A DNA stretch of 64,000 nucleotides from Devosia neptuniae (GTDB lineage: Bacteria; Pseudomonadota; Alphaproteobacteria; Rhizobiales; Devosiaceae): assembly GCF_025452235.1 (NCBI RefSeq), contig NZ_CP104965.1, forward strand, positions 4,088,501-4,152,500, written 5' to 3'. The notes under the pieces are model-generated. The model was not told where the DNA came from. It searched no databases and was given only the letters and a program-made list of their open reading frames with translations. Positions 8,777 to 17,738 of this stretch are shown here, piece after piece. Within the stretch, counting starts at the first letter, position 1. Each line of letters starts with the position of its first letter. The translations under genes and the position numbers were made by a program.

Positions 8777-9859
8777 GTGAGCATGGAGCCGCAGATCGGG
8801 ACAGCACCACCCTCCCCCAGCACCGGCATTGGTGCGGGCAAGCGTTGGGGGCGCAGGGCGCAGGCTGTGGCCAGCTTTGTGATCACGATTTTCCTCACCT
8901 TTCTGGGGCTGCTGGCGATCACCTTCTTCATCGGGCGGGTGATCCCGATCGATCCGGTGCTGGCGGTGGTCGGCGACCGGGCGAGCAAGGCGGTGTATGA
9001 CGCGGCGCGGCTATCCATGGGGCTGGACCAGCCGCTTTATGTGCAGTTCGTGCAGTATGTGGGCAATGTGCTGAGCGGCAATTTCGGCATGTCGGTTTCG
9101 ACCGGGCGGCCGGTGATTGCCGATATCAGCCGGTTTTTCCCGGCCACACTGGAAATGGCGACGATCGGCATTCTGATCGGGGTGGCGCTGGGTGTGCCGC
9201 TCGGGGTAATCGCGGCAAGCCGGCAGGGCAGTTGGCTGGACCAGATTATCCGCGTGGTCGGGCTGCTGGGCTATTCGGTGCCGGCCTTCTGGCTGGGGCT
9301 GGTGGGGCTGGCGCTGTTTTATGCGCGCCTGCGCTGGGTTGGCGGGCCGGGGCGGCTGGATATTTTCTACGATGGCCTGGTGCCGCCGGTAACCGGGCTG
9401 TTACTGGTTGACAGTCTGATCGCGGGTGATCTCGATATTTTCTGGAATGCGATCAATCACTTGCTGCTACCGGCTGCGGTGCTGGGATTCTTTAGCCTGG
9501 CCTATATTGCGCGGATGACGCGCAGCTTCATGCTGGATCAATTGAGCCAGGAATTTGTGACCACGGCGCGGGTCAAGGGCGTGCCGGAACGCGTGGTGAT
9601 CTGGCGGCATGCGTTCAACCCGATCAGGGTGCCGCTGATCACGGTGATTGCGCTGAGCTATGCGGCGCTGCTGGAAGGCTCGGTGATGATCGAGACGGTG
9701 TTCTCCTGGCCGGGGATCGGCAATTACCTGACCACGGCGCTGCTCAATGCCGACATGAACGCGGTGCTCGGCGCGACGCTGGTGATCGGGGCGGTGTTCA
9801 TTTTCATCAACAAGGTCTCGGACGTTTTGTACCGGGTGCTGGATCCGAGGGCACGCTGA
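8777..9859 (+). CDS. Opp/Dpp-type ABC transporter permease (DppB-like)
   Basis: A 360-residue inner-membrane permease. After a short cytoplasmic N-terminus the first helix spans about VASFVITIFLTFLGLLAITFF, followed by the DppB landmark GLDQPLYVQFVQYVGNVLSGNFG. The EAA loop is visible around TTARVKGVPERVVIWRHAFNP. The GTG at 8777 has GGGGGA nine bases upstream; the ATG at 8783 would be 15 bases away and is less likely. It overlaps the following permease at TGATGA. It is the first gene of the rightward arm of this transport system. Confidence 0.9.
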   Translation: MSMEPQIGTAPPSPSTGIGAGKRWGRRAQAVASFVITIFLTFLGLLAITFFIGRVIPIDPVLAVVGDRASKAVYDAARLSMGLDQPLYVQFVQYVGNVLSGNFGMSVSTGRPVIADISRFFPATLEMATIGILIGVALGVPLGVIAASRQGSWLDQIIRVVGLLGYSVPAFWLGLVGLALFYARLRWVGGPGRLDIFYDGLVPPVTGLLLVDSLIAGDLDIFWNAINHLLLPAAVLGFFSLAYIARMTRSFMLDQLSQEFVTTARVKGVPERVVIWRHAFNPIRVPLITVIALSYAALLEGSVMIETVFSWPGIGNYLTTALLNADMNAVLGATLVIGAVFIFINKVSDVLYRVLDPRAR

Positions 9860-10761
9860 TGAGTTCAACACGCGACTGGTTGCTTGAAGACTCGCCTTCC
9901 TCGCGCTGGCAGGCCAATGCGGGGCGGGCGTATCGGGTGTTTACCGCACTGCTGCGGAACCCTTTGTCGGTGGTGGGCGGGGTGATTATCCTCGTGCTGG
10001 TGCTGACGGCGATATTTGCGCCGTGGCTGGCCCCCTACTCCGCCACCGGGCAGGATTTGGCGAACCGGCTGGCGGCGCCGTCGGGCACCCACTGGATGGG
10101 CACGGATGAATTGGGCCGCGATATCTTTTCGCGGGTGATCTGGGGCAGCCAGATTACGCTGACCATTGTGGGGCTGGTGGCGCTGATTTCGGCGCCGCTC
10201 GGTCTCTTGGTCGGGGCGGTATCGGGCTATTTCGGAGGGTGGGTGGACCGCATTCTGATGGGGTTCACCGATATCTTTTTGTCCATGCCCAAGCTGATCC
10301 TGGCGTTGGCCTTCGTCGCGGCGCTGGGGCCGGGCATCAATAATGCCATTATCGCCATCGCGATCACCTCGTGGCCGGCCTATGCGCGTATTGCACGGGC
10401 GGAGACGCTGACGATCCGGCATTCGGAATTCATTGCCGCGGTGCAATTGCAGGGGGCTTCGCCACTGCGGGTGATCGTGCAGCATATTCTGCCGCTCTGT
10501 ACCTCTTCGATGATCATTCGCGTGACGCTGGATATGGCCGGGGTGATCCTGACCGCCGCGGGGCTGGGCTTCATCGGGCTGGGGGCGCAGCCGCCATTGC
10601 CGGAATGGGGCGCGATGATTTCGCGGGGGCGCACGTTCATTCTGGATCAGTGGTGGGTGGCGACCATGCCAGGCTTTGCCATCATCATCGTGAGCCTGGG
10701 GTTCTGTTTCCTGGGCGATGGTTTGCGCGATGTGCTTGACCCGAAAAGCGAGGGCAAGTGA
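9859..10761 (+). CDS. Opp/Dpp-type ABC transporter permease (DppC-like)
   Basis: A 300-residue second permease. One helix lies near residues 38-58, then comes the conserved HWMGTDELGRDIFSRVIWGSQITL segment typical of DppC, and further helices carry the EAA loop (AVQLQGASPLRVIVQHILPL) and a terminal FCFLGDGLRDVLDPKS tail. The start overlaps the previous stop, and the stop overlaps the next start. With the DppB-like protein it would form the membrane channel for the family 5 binding protein at 6370-7959. Confidence 0.93.
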   Translation: MSSTRDWLLEDSPSSRWQANAGRAYRVFTALLRNPLSVVGGVIILVLVLTAIFAPWLAPYSATGQDLANRLAAPSGTHWMGTDELGRDIFSRVIWGSQITLTIVGLVALISAPLGLLVGAVSGYFGGWVDRILMGFTDIFLSMPKLILALAFVAALGPGINNAIIAIAITSWPAYARIARAETLTIRHSEFIAAVQLQGASPLRVIVQHILPLCTSSMIIRVTLDMAGVILTAAGLGFIGLGAQPPLPEWGAMISRGRTFILDQWWVATMPGFAIIIVSLGFCFLGDGLRDVLDPKSEGK

Positions 10762-11594
10762 TGGCGCCGCTGCTGAAGGTTGAAAATCTGCGCGTCAGCT
10801 TCCCCACCCATCGCGGGCGGGTTGAGGTGGTCAAGGGCATTTCGTTCGAGCTGGGGCGCGAGCGGCTGGGCATTGTGGGGGAGAGTGGATCGGGCAAATC
10901 GATGACGGGCCGGGCGATCCTGAAACTGATCCGCAAGCCGGGGCTGATGAGCGCGGACAAGCTCGAGTTCGAGGGGATCGATCTGACCGCGCAGAGCGAA
11001 AAGCAGATGCGGGCCGTGCGTGGGGCACGCATTTCGATGGTGATGCAGGACCCCAAATATTCGCTGAACCCGGTGATGACGGTGGGCGAGCAGATCGCCG
11101 AGGCGCTGGTGACGCATCAGAAGCTGCCGCGGCGCGAAATCGAGGCGCGGATCATTTCCATGCTGGAAGCAGTGCGGATCAATGAGCCGCAGCGGGTGGC
11201 CAAGCTCTATCCGCACGAAGTGTCGGGCGGCATGGGGCAGCGCATCATGATCGCCATGATGCTGATCCCCGAGCCGGAACTGCTGATTGCGGACGAACCG
11301 ACTTCGGCGCTGGATGTGAGCGTGCAGGCGCAGGTGCTCGATATCATCGACGATCTGGTGACGCGCAAGGGCATGGGGCTGATCCTGATCAGCCATGACC
11401 TCAATCTGGTCAGCCGCTATTGCGACCGGATTCTGGTGATGAATTCGGGGACTGTAGTGGAAGAATGCGCGGCGGGGGAGCTGGCCAATGCCAAGCATCC
11501 CTATACGCGGGGGCTGCTGGCGGCGATGCCGACCATCAATGAGAGCCGGGACGAATTGCCGGTGCTCGACCGGACACAATGGGCGGGCACATGA
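10761..11594 (+). CDS. Opp/Dpp-type ABC transporter ATP-binding protein (DppD-like)
   Basis: Nucleotide-binding subunit of 277 residues. Walker A is GESGSGKSM, the signature VSGGMGQRI and Walker B LLIADEPTSALDVSVQAQ. It is short for the DppD group: the usual Cys-containing C-terminal oligopeptide extension (RCP motif) is absent, ending soon after HPYTRGLLAAMP. The ATG at 10761 overlaps the permease stop and has AGGGC seven bases upstream; a GTG three bases earlier is possible. Confidence 0.92.
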   Translation: MAPLLKVENLRVSFPTHRGRVEVVKGISFELGRERLGIVGESGSGKSMTGRAILKLIRKPGLMSADKLEFEGIDLTAQSEKQMRAVRGARISMVMQDPKYSLNPVMTVGEQIAEALVTHQKLPRREIEARIISMLEAVRINEPQRVAKLYPHEVSGGMGQRIMIAMMLIPEPELLIADEPTSALDVSVQAQVLDIIDDLVTRKGMGLILISHDLNLVSRYCDRILVMNSGTVVEECAAGELANAKHPYTRGLLAAMPTINESRDELPVLDRTQWAGT

Positions 11595-12340
11595 ACGCGA
11601 TAGACCTCAAGAACCTCGATATTTCCTATGGCGACACCAAGGTGGTGCATGGGGTGAACCTGGCGATCGCGGAAGGCGAGAGCTTTGCGCTGGTGGGCGA
11701 GAGCGGCTCGGGCAAGTCGACCATTTTGCGGGCCATTGCGGGGCTGGCGCCGGACTGGACGGGGGAAATCTCCGTGCTGGGGCGGGCGCGCAGCCATGGG
11801 GTGGACCGCGCGGTGGCGCGGCAATGCCAGATGGTGTTTCAGGACCCTTATGGGTCGCTGCATCCGCGCAAGACGATTGACTCGGCACTGACCGAACCGC
11901 TGGCCATTCATGGCCTGGGCAATCGGGATGAGCGGGTCGAGGCGATGTTGAAGGCCGTGGGGCTGGACCAGCGGTTCCGGTTTCGCTTTCCGCACCAATT
12001 GTCGGGCGGGCAGCGGCAGCGCGTGGCGATTGCGCGGGCGCTGATGCTGGAGCCCAAGGTGCTGCTGCTGGACGAGCCGACTTCGGCGCTCGACGTGAGC
12101 GTGCAGGCGGAGATTTTGAACCTGCTGAAACGCCTGCGGCGGGAACAGGGGCTGACCTATCTGCTGGTGACGCACAATCTGCCGGTGGTGAGCTTTCTGT
12201 GTGATAGGCTGGCCGTGATGCGGCATGGGCGGATTGTGGAAGTGGCCGATGTGGAGCAGCTCAAGCATGGGCAGCTGGTGGAGGCCTATTCCAAGGAATT
12301 GCTGGCGGCGACGGAGGGGGCGAACCGGGCTGCTGAGTGA
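11591..12340 (+). CDS. Opp/Dpp-type ABC transporter ATP-binding protein (DppF-like)
   Basis: Second ATPase of the system, 249 residues and compact. Walker A GESGSGKST, the signature LSGGQRQRV, Walker B VLLLDEPTSALDVSVQAE and the switch His in VTHNLPVV are all intact. The start is the ATG of an ATGA overlap with the preceding gene; an ATG at 11579 in the same frame is less likely. Like its partner it lacks the long C-terminal extension, so this transporter belongs to a subgroup with short ATPases. Confidence 0.92.
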   Translation: MNAIDLKNLDISYGDTKVVHGVNLAIAEGESFALVGESGSGKSTILRAIAGLAPDWTGEISVLGRARSHGVDRAVARQCQMVFQDPYGSLHPRKTIDSALTEPLAIHGLGNRDERVEAMLKAVGLDQRFRFRFPHQLSGGQRQRVAIARALMLEPKVLLLDEPTSALDVSVQAEILNLLKRLRREQGLTYLLVTHNLPVVSFLCDRLAVMRHGRIVEVADVEQLKHGQLVEAYSKELLAATEGANRAAE

Positions 12341-12403
12341 TCTGCGCCCTCCCCTAGGGGGAGGGATGATGAGAGGATGGGCGCCGGATATTCGGGCTCT
12401 CGT

Positions 12404-12526
12404 TACCCCCTCCTAGCCTCCCCCTGATAGGGGGAGGGACCGCCCGGCGGACGTCGGGCTTTGAGGCAAAACTGAAATACCCCCACCCCTAGCCCCTCCC
12501 CACAAGGGGGGAGACGGGCCGGTGGG
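12404..12526. repeat. Family A and family G-like palindromes
   Basis: A full 36-bp family A copy lies at 12404-12439, preceded by a truncated half copy near 12348-12366. A family G-like element (CCCTCCCCACAAGGGGGG type) lies at about 12479-12526. They fill the spacer between the ATPase and the GAF gene. Confidence 0.8.
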
Positions 12527-12558
12527 TCTGGATACATCGAAGACTAAGGACCAAAAGA

Positions 12559-13053
12559 ATGACTGACTATTTTGCAGCTGTGGCGCGGTTTGATGCCGAG
12601 ATTGCCGAGGCGAAGGGCGCCGAGCAGGCGTTCAAGGCGCTGCAGACGCTGACGCAGGAAATTGTGGGGGCCAAGCTGTTCACGTTCATGAGCGTGGACA
12701 TGGCAAACGAGCTGTCGCGCCGGCTTTATACCAGCGACGCGGCCAATTATCCGACCTCGGGGACGAAGCCCCTGCATTACGACCATTGGTTCGATACGGT
12801 GCATAAGGCGCGGCAATATTTCGTCGCCAATTCCATCGAGGCGATTGCCGAGGTGTTCCCGGATTATCCGCTGATCCAGTCGCTGGGGTGTGAATCCGTG
12901 GTCAACATGCCGGTGATTTTGGGCGGGGAGCTGGTGGGCACGCTCAATATGCTGGATGTGGCCGGGTATTATACGGCTGAGCGGGTGGAGTTGATCCGGC
13001 GGTATATCGCGGTGCCGGCGAAGCTGGCGGCTCTGGTGGCGGCTAAGGGGTAG
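12559..13053 (+). CDS. GAF domain-containing protein
   Basis: A 164-residue single-domain protein that fits a GAF fold: an N-terminal helix (AEAKGAEQAFKALQTLTQEIVGAKLFTFMSVD), then strands, and near the end NMPVILGGELVGTLNMLDVAGYYTAERVELI, the classic strand pair of GAF domains. GAF domains bind small ligands or nucleotides. No output domain is attached, so it may bind a ligand or act as a stand-alone sensor. It follows the transport operon after a 218-base repeat-bearing gap and ends at a clear terminator. Its role is unknown. Confidence 0.8.
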   Translation: MTDYFAAVARFDAEIAEAKGAEQAFKALQTLTQEIVGAKLFTFMSVDMANELSRRLYTSDAANYPTSGTKPLHYDHWFDTVHKARQYFVANSIEAIAEVFPDYPLIQSLGCESVVNMPVILGGELVGTLNMLDVAGYYTAERVELIRRYIAVPAKLAALVAAKG

Positions 13054-13078
13054 GTTTTAGCGCTGCCGAGAGATTTGG

Positions 13079-13110
13079 CACCCTCGGAGGGAACTCCGGG
13101 GGTGTTTTTT
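13079..13110 (+). terminator. Intrinsic terminator after the GAF gene
   Basis: A stem CACCCTCGGAG/CTCCGGGGGTG with a short GGAA loop is followed directly by six T residues, 25 bases beyond the GAF stop codon. This is a typical rho-independent terminator for rightward transcription. Confidence 0.85.
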
Positions 13111-13528
13111 GTGCTGTGTGCCCGCCAAACCCACGGTGTCATCCCCGCGAAAGCGGGGACCTCTGTTTCGGGGTGGAAGAGAAGGAAACGGAGGTTCCCG
13201 CTTTCGCGGGAATGACATTGTGGGGTGGCGGGGAATTGACGCATGGGATGGCTTGCGCCATTCGAGCGTAGCTCTCATGGCCTTCTCTCCTCAAATCGCT
13301 CCACTGGAGCGATTTGCCCTGCGGGACGGATCGAAGCCCCTCACCCTGACCTTCCGCTGAACGCGTCAGGTCTGTCCCTCTCCCACAAGGGGCGAGGGGT
13401 GGCTCCGTGGGTTGCCTAGTCCGAGTAGACCTCATCCTGAGCTTGTCGAAGGATGGGGGTGTGGCGGGATGGTACCACGACCTCGTGGTTCGACAGGCTC
13501 ACCATGAGGTCTACTTGGATATTTCTCC
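13111..13528. repeat. Repeat cluster: families B, F and E
   Basis: No gene is seen. A family B element at 13136-13218 has outer arms GTGTCATCCCCGC...GCGGGAATGACAT, with inner AAGCGGGGACCTC/GAGGTTCCCGCTT pairing. Half of a family F element is at 13337-13399. A family E element at 13424-13515 has arms AGTAGACCTCAT...ATGAGGTCTACT. The cluster separates convergent genes (GAF and putA). Confidence 0.85.
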
Positions 13529-16500
13529 CTACCCTGCTGACGCCATCAGGCTGGCGTTGCCGCCGGCCGCGGTTGTGTCGATGCAGATGTGGCGTTCGAG
13601 TTGCAGGCGGGCGGTGTCGTCGGCGGAGGTGAGGAGCGGCAGGAGGGCGCCGTCGCGGGCGCTGAGGGCGATGCGGATGGCGCGCAGGTTGGGGTCGGTA
13701 CCGAAATAGGCGATGGCCTCAAAGGTCGTGGCGTGGGCCAGGGCGTCGAGGTCTAGTTCGGAGGATAGCGCGATGCAGCCTGTGGCTTCGGCCATCTGGC
13801 GCTGGGCGGCGTAGTCGGCTTCATTGGGGCCGAGGCAGAGGAGCGTGCCGCGCGGGGCGATGGTGAGCGTGTTGCTTTCCCCGGTTGGCCCCGGGAGCGG
13901 GAGCGCGGCGGTTTGTGGATGGGCGTGGCCCTGCGTGAAGCGCGGCAGATAGTGGGGGCCGCCGGCTTTGGGGCCGGTGCCGGAGAGGCCTTCGCCGCCA
14001 AAAGGCTGGGAGCCGACGACGGCGCCGATCTGGTTGCGGTTGATATAGATATTGCCAGCGTGAACCTGGGCCGAGACGGCGCGGACGCGCGAGGAAATGC
14101 GGGTGTGCATGCCGAAGGTGAGGCCATAGCCCGAGCCATTGATGGCGGCGATGACGGCGTCGATATCGTCGGCCTTGAAGGTCGCGACATGGAGGACCGG
14201 GCCGAAGATTTCCTCGGGGATGTCCGCGATGCCGGTGACGCGCAGGACAGTGGGGGGCACGAAGGTGCCCTGCTCCGGCGCCTTCAAGCGATGAATCAAC
14301 TTGCCGGCCTTGGTGAAGGCCATGACATGGTTTTCGATCTTTGTGCAGGCGGCTTCGTCGATGACGGGGCCGATATCATTGGCCAGGTCCCAGGGATTGC
14401 CCAGGGTGAGCTCGTCCATGGCGCCGGTGAGCATTTCGATCGTGCGGTCGGCCACATCCTCCTGGACGTAGAGGATGCGCAGGGCCGAGCAGCGCTGGCC
14501 GGCGGACTGGAAGGCGGAGGCGAGCACGTCGCGCACGGCCTGTTCGGGCAGCGCGGTGGAATCCACGATCATGGCATTGAGGCCGCCGGTTTCGGCGATG
14601 AGCGGGGCGTCGGGCGCCAGATTTGCCGCCATGGCGCGATCGATGCGGCGGGCGGTGGGGAGGGAGCCGGTGAAGGCGACGCCGGCAATGCGGGCATCGG
14701 AGGTGAGCGCGGTGCCCACTTCGCCGGCGCCGGGGAGTAGCTGGATGGCGTCGGCCGGAATGCCGGCCTCGTGCATGAGCTGGATGGCGCGGTGGGCGAT
14801 GAGCGGGGTTTGCGGGGCGGGCTTGGCGAGGACGGGATTGCCCGCGACGAGGGCCGCCGCGATCTGGCCGGTGAAGATGGCGAGCGGGAAATTCCACGGC
14901 GAGATGGCGGCAAAGGGGCCGCGCGGGGCGGCCAGCGGCTGGGCCTCGGCTTGCTCGGCGTAGTAGCGCAGGAAATCGACGGCTTCGCGGAGCTCGGCGA
15001 TGGAATCGGCCCAGGACTTGCCGGCTTCGCGGGCGAGAAGAGCGAAGAACTCGGCGGCGTTGGCCTCGTAGAGATCGGCGGTAGCGCGCAGGAGATTGGC
15101 GCGGGTGGTTGCCGGGGTTTGGGGCCAAGTGGAGGTGGCGGCGGCGGTGATGGCGGTGGTTACGTCGTCTGGGGTGGCGTTGGTGACGGTGCCGATCGTA
15201 TCGGTGGGGGTGGCGGGGTTGGTGAGGGTTACTGCATCGGAGTACCCCCTCCTAGCCTCCCCCTGAGAGGGGGAGGGACTGGCCGGTGGCTGGGGGGCAA
15301 GCAGTGGGGCGGCGTGCCACTGGTGCGTCAAGAAGGCTTCGCGGGCGGCTTGCACTGAGGGGAAGGTGGCGGGGTCGGTCAGGTCGAGACCGGCGGAGTT
15401 GCGGCGGGGGGCGAAGATGGCGAGGGGGGCCGGGATGGCGGGGTTGGGGATGGTGTCGCCCAGGGCCAGCACCTTGCCGAGCGGATCTTCGGCCACGGTG
15501 GAGGCCGGGATGTCCTCGTCGGCGATCTGGTAGACGAAGGAGCCGTTGGCGCCGTTTTCCAGCAGCCGGCGGACAAGGTAGGCCAGCAAGTCTTTGTGGG
15601 CGCCGACGGGGGCGTAGATGCGGGTGCGGGTGCCGGCGGAGGTGCGCAGGACTTCGTGCAGGCGTTCGCCCATGCCGTGCAGGCGCTGGAATTCGTAGCT
15701 GTCGGGGCCCCTGCCCGCTTCGGCGGCCAGATGCAGCACGGCGGCGGCGGTGTGGGCGTTGTGGCTGGCGAATTGGGGATAGATCGAGGCCTTGGTGAAG
15801 AGCTTTTTGGCGGCGGCGATGTAGCTGATATCGGTCGATGCCTTGCGGGTATAGACCGGGTAATCGGGCAAGCCCATGATCTGGGCGCGCTTGATTTCGG
15901 CATCCCAATAGGCGCCCTTGACCAGGCGCACCATGATGCGGCGGTTCAGCGCGGTGGCCGTGGCGTCGAGCCAATCGATCAACGGCAGGACGCGCTTGCC
16001 ATAGGCCTGGACGACCACGCCGAAGCCGTCCCAACCGGCCAGGTCGGGGGTAGCGAGGACTTCGGCGATGATGTCGAGGGAGAGATCGAGGCGGTCGGCC
16101 TCTTCGGCATCGATATTGAAGCCCATGTTCGCGGCCTTGGCGGCGAGGGCCAATTGGCGAGTCGCTGCAACCAGTTCGGTCATGACGCGGGAGCGTTGCG
16201 CGAACTCGTAGCGCGGATGGAGCGCGGAGAGCTTGACCGAAATGCCGGGATTGTCGCGGACCGAGGCGGCGGTGCAATGGGGCGCCAGCGAATTGATGGC
16301 GGACATATAAGCGTCGAAATAGCGGACGGCATCGGCGCCGGTGCGGGCGGCTTCGCCCAGCATGTCATAGGAATAGCGGTAGCCGATGGATTCCGGCTTT
16401 TTGGCGTTGACGATGGCTTCGTCAATGGTGCGGCCGAAGACGAACTGGCTGCCGAGCAGGCGCATGGCCTGGCCGACGGCGGTGCGGATGACGGGTTCGC

Positions 16501-16951
16501 CCAGGCGGGCAATGGCGCGATGCAGGGCGTTTTTGGGGCCGATCTCGGGATCGCCCAGCACGTCAGCGGTGAGGCTCAGCGCCCAGGAGGAGAAGTTGAC
16601 GAGCTTGTTGTCGGAGGCGCCGAAATGGGACGACCAATTGGAGCCACCGACCTTGTCGTGAATGAGGGCATCGATGGTTTCGGCATCAGGCACGCGCAGC
16701 AGGGCTTCGGCCAAGCTCATGAGGGCGACGCCTTCGTCGGTGGCGAGGCCATATTCGGCGAGGAAGCTCTCCATGAGGCCGAGGCGATTGCCCTTGCGGA
16801 CGGTGGTGACCAGGGCCTCGGCATGGGCGGAAATCTTTTGCCGCGCCGCTGTATCGAGGCCGGTATCGGCGATGAGCTGGCGGACCAGGGGGGCCTCGGG
16901 GGCGAGGTTGCGGTCGCGGAGGGACTGGCGGGCGGCGGCGATGTCGGTCAT
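13529..16951 (-). CDS. putA: Bifunctional proline dehydrogenase / delta-1-pyrroline-5-carboxylate dehydrogenase
   Basis: A 1,140-residue enzyme that oxidises proline to glutamate: FAD-dependent PRODH in roughly the first 500 residues, then NAD-dependent P5CDH from about 580 to 1010, with the catalytic Cys in SAGQRCSAL and the Glu region IAETGGLNAM. A further C-terminal aldehyde-dehydrogenase-like domain is present, as in longer PutA forms. The N-terminal ribbon-helix-helix DNA-binding domain of trifunctional PutA is absent, in line with the separate Lrp-type regulator next door. The ATG at 16951 was chosen; a longer reading would run through a family E repeat. Oddity: the linker at about residues 558-570 is encoded by a family A intergenic palindrome in frame (15243-15278). 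Confidence 0.95.
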   Translation of the reverse strand: MTDIAAARQSLRDRNLAPEAPLVRQLIADTGLDTAARQKISAHAEALVTTVRKGNRLGLMESFLAEYGLATDEGVALMSLAEALLRVPDAETIDALIHDKVGGSNWSSHFGASDNKLVNFSSWALSLTADVLGDPEIGPKNALHRAIARLGEPVIRTAVGQAMRLLGSQFVFGRTIDEAIVNAKKPESIGYRYSYDMLGEAARTGADAVRYFDAYMSAINSLAPHCTAASVRDNPGISVKLSALHPRYEFAQRSRVMTELVAATRQLALAAKAANMGFNIDAEEADRLDLSLDIIAEVLATPDLAGWDGFGVVVQAYGKRVLPLIDWLDATATALNRRIMVRLVKGAYWDAEIKRAQIMGLPDYPVYTRKASTDISYIAAAKKLFTKASIYPQFASHNAHTAAAVLHLAAEAGRGPDSYEFQRLHGMGERLHEVLRTSAGTRTRIYAPVGAHKDLLAYLVRRLLENGANGSFVYQIADEDIPASTVAEDPLGKVLALGDTIPNPAIPAPLAIFAPRRNSAGLDLTDPATFPSVQAAREAFLTHQWHAAPLLAPQPPASPSPSQGEARRGYSDAVTLTNPATPTDTIGTVTNATPDDVTTAITAAATSTWPQTPATTRANLLRATADLYEANAAEFFALLAREAGKSWADSIAELREAVDFLRYYAEQAEAQPLAAPRGPFAAISPWNFPLAIFTGQIAAALVAGNPVLAKPAPQTPLIAHRAIQLMHEAGIPADAIQLLPGAGEVGTALTSDARIAGVAFTGSLPTARRIDRAMAANLAPDAPLIAETGGLNAMIVDSTALPEQAVRDVLASAFQSAGQRCSALRILYVQEDVADRTIEMLTGAMDELTLGNPWDLANDIGPVIDEAACTKIENHVMAFTKAGKLIHRLKAPEQGTFVPPTVLRVTGIADIPEEIFGPVLHVATFKADDIDAVIAAINGSGYGLTFGMHTRISSRVRAVSAQVHAGNIYINRNQIGAVVGSQPFGGEGLSGTGPKAGGPHYLPRFTQGHAHPQTAALPLPGPTGESNTLTIAPRGTLLCLGPNEADYAAQRQMAEATGCIALSSELDLDALAHATTFEAIAYFGTDPNLRAIRIALSARDGALLPLLTSADDTARLQLERHICIDTTAAGGNASLMASAG
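15243..15278 (-). repeat. Family A palindrome inserted in frame within putA
   Basis: This 36-bp stretch differs by one base (GAGAG for GATAG in the loop) from the intergenic family A copies at 4699, 6005, 6085 and 12404. Here it lies inside the putA reading frame and encodes about 13 residues (SPSPSQGEARRGY) between the PRODH and P5CDH domains. The flanking GCATCGGAGT also matches sequence beside the copy at 35550, so the shared element is longer than 36 bp. Confidence 0.92.
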
Positions 16952-16964
16952 GGGGCGCTCTTGG

Positions 16965-17101
16965 GCACGACCTCGTGGGTCACCATGAGGTCTACTGATA
17001 GAACGGCACAATGACATGAGTTTGAAAGGCGTTTCGCCTGATTTTGTGGCGCTGATGGCACGAAGTCGTTATTGATTGGGCGCTGGATAGGATAGGCGCC
17101 C
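16965..17101. promoter_or_regulatory. putA/lrp divergent control region with palindromes
   Basis: This region between divergent putA and the Lrp-type gene holds half of a family E repeat (16965-16996), a perfect AGGCG-TTT-CGCCT palindrome at 17027-17039, and a GGGCGC...GCGCCC inverted repeat at 17078-17101 that ends right at the lrp start codon. Lrp-family activators of putA commonly bind such intergenic regions; the exact site here is inferred. Confidence 0.45.
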
Positions 17102-17569
17102 ATGAAAACTGTCACATACGAGACTTTGGACCAGACGGATCGCAAGATACTGGACGAGTTGGCGCGGGATGGGCGGATTAGCGTGGCGGAGTTGAGCCGG
17201 CGGGTGAACCTATCCAAGACGCCGTGCCAGGCGCGGATCGGGCGGCTGGAAAAAGCCGGGTATATTCTGGGCTATCGGGCGGTGATCGACCCCAAGCGGC
17301 TGGGGCTGCCGCATGTGGCCTTTGTCGAGGTGAAGCTGAGCGATACTCGGGCGGCGGCGCTGGCGGCGTTCAACAAGGCGGTGCGGGCGATCAAGGAAGT
17401 GGAGCAATGCCACATGATCGCGTCGAGCTTTGACTATCTGCTCAAGGTGCGGACCAAGGATATTGCGGATTATCGCGAGGTGCTGGGGGAGAAGATTTCC
17501 GCCCTGCCGCATGTGGCGCATACGTCAACGCATGTGTCCATGGAGGCGGTGAAGGGGGACGAGGAGTAA
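17102..17569 (+). CDS. Lrp/AsnC family transcriptional regulator, probable putA activator
   Basis: A 155-residue regulator with an N-terminal winged helix-turn-helix (LDQTDRKILDELARDGRISVAELSRRVNLSKTPCQARIGRLEKAGYI) and a C-terminal RAM ligand-binding domain (PHVAFVEVKL ... VEQCHMIASSFDYLLKVR). Divergent Lrp-type genes next to putA are known in alphaproteobacteria (PutR-like), where proline induces putA through them. Because this PutA lacks its own DNA-binding domain, this protein is the natural candidate regulator (inference from position). No strong ribosome-binding site is visible; a hairpin-forming repeat abuts the ATG. Confidence 0.92.
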   Translation: MKTVTYETLDQTDRKILDELARDGRISVAELSRRVNLSKTPCQARIGRLEKAGYILGYRAVIDPKRLGLPHVAFVEVKLSDTRAAALAAFNKAVRAIKEVEQCHMIASSFDYLLKVRTKDIADYREVLGEKISALPHVAHTSTHVSMEAVKGDEE

Positions 17570-17578
17570 CGGCTTTCC

Positions 17579-17719
17579 TTCCCCTTGAGGGAGAGGTGCC
17601 CGAAGGGCGGATGTGGGGTCCGTCTCCAAGCGTTGAAGCATGGGATGGCGCAGCACCCCTCACCCTGTAATTTCTTCTGGACAAAGAAATTACGGTCCCT
17701 CTCCCTCAAGGGGCGAGGG
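17579..17719. repeat. Family F composite palindrome
   Basis: This copy lies between the convergent lrp and cysA genes. Outer arms are CCCCTTGAGGGAGAGG and CCCTCTCCCTCAAGGGGCGAGG; the inner stem is GTAATTTCTT/AAGAAATTAC. It matches the element at 30385 closely, including the GAAGCATGGGA spacer motif. Confidence 0.85.
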
Positions 17720-17738
17720 TGACGACTGAGAGTTCAGC

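Noticed and set aside
12559..13053. Free methionine-(R)-sulfoxide reductase for the GAF protein
   Set aside because: That enzyme is a single GAF domain of similar length, but its conserved catalytic cysteines are not seen; only one Cys (SLGCESV) is visible, so the specific name was not used.
16952..17017. Longer N-terminus for PutA
   Set aside because: The extra 22 codons are encoded partly by a family E repeat and lack a good start site; the conserved sequence begins near MTDIAAARQS.
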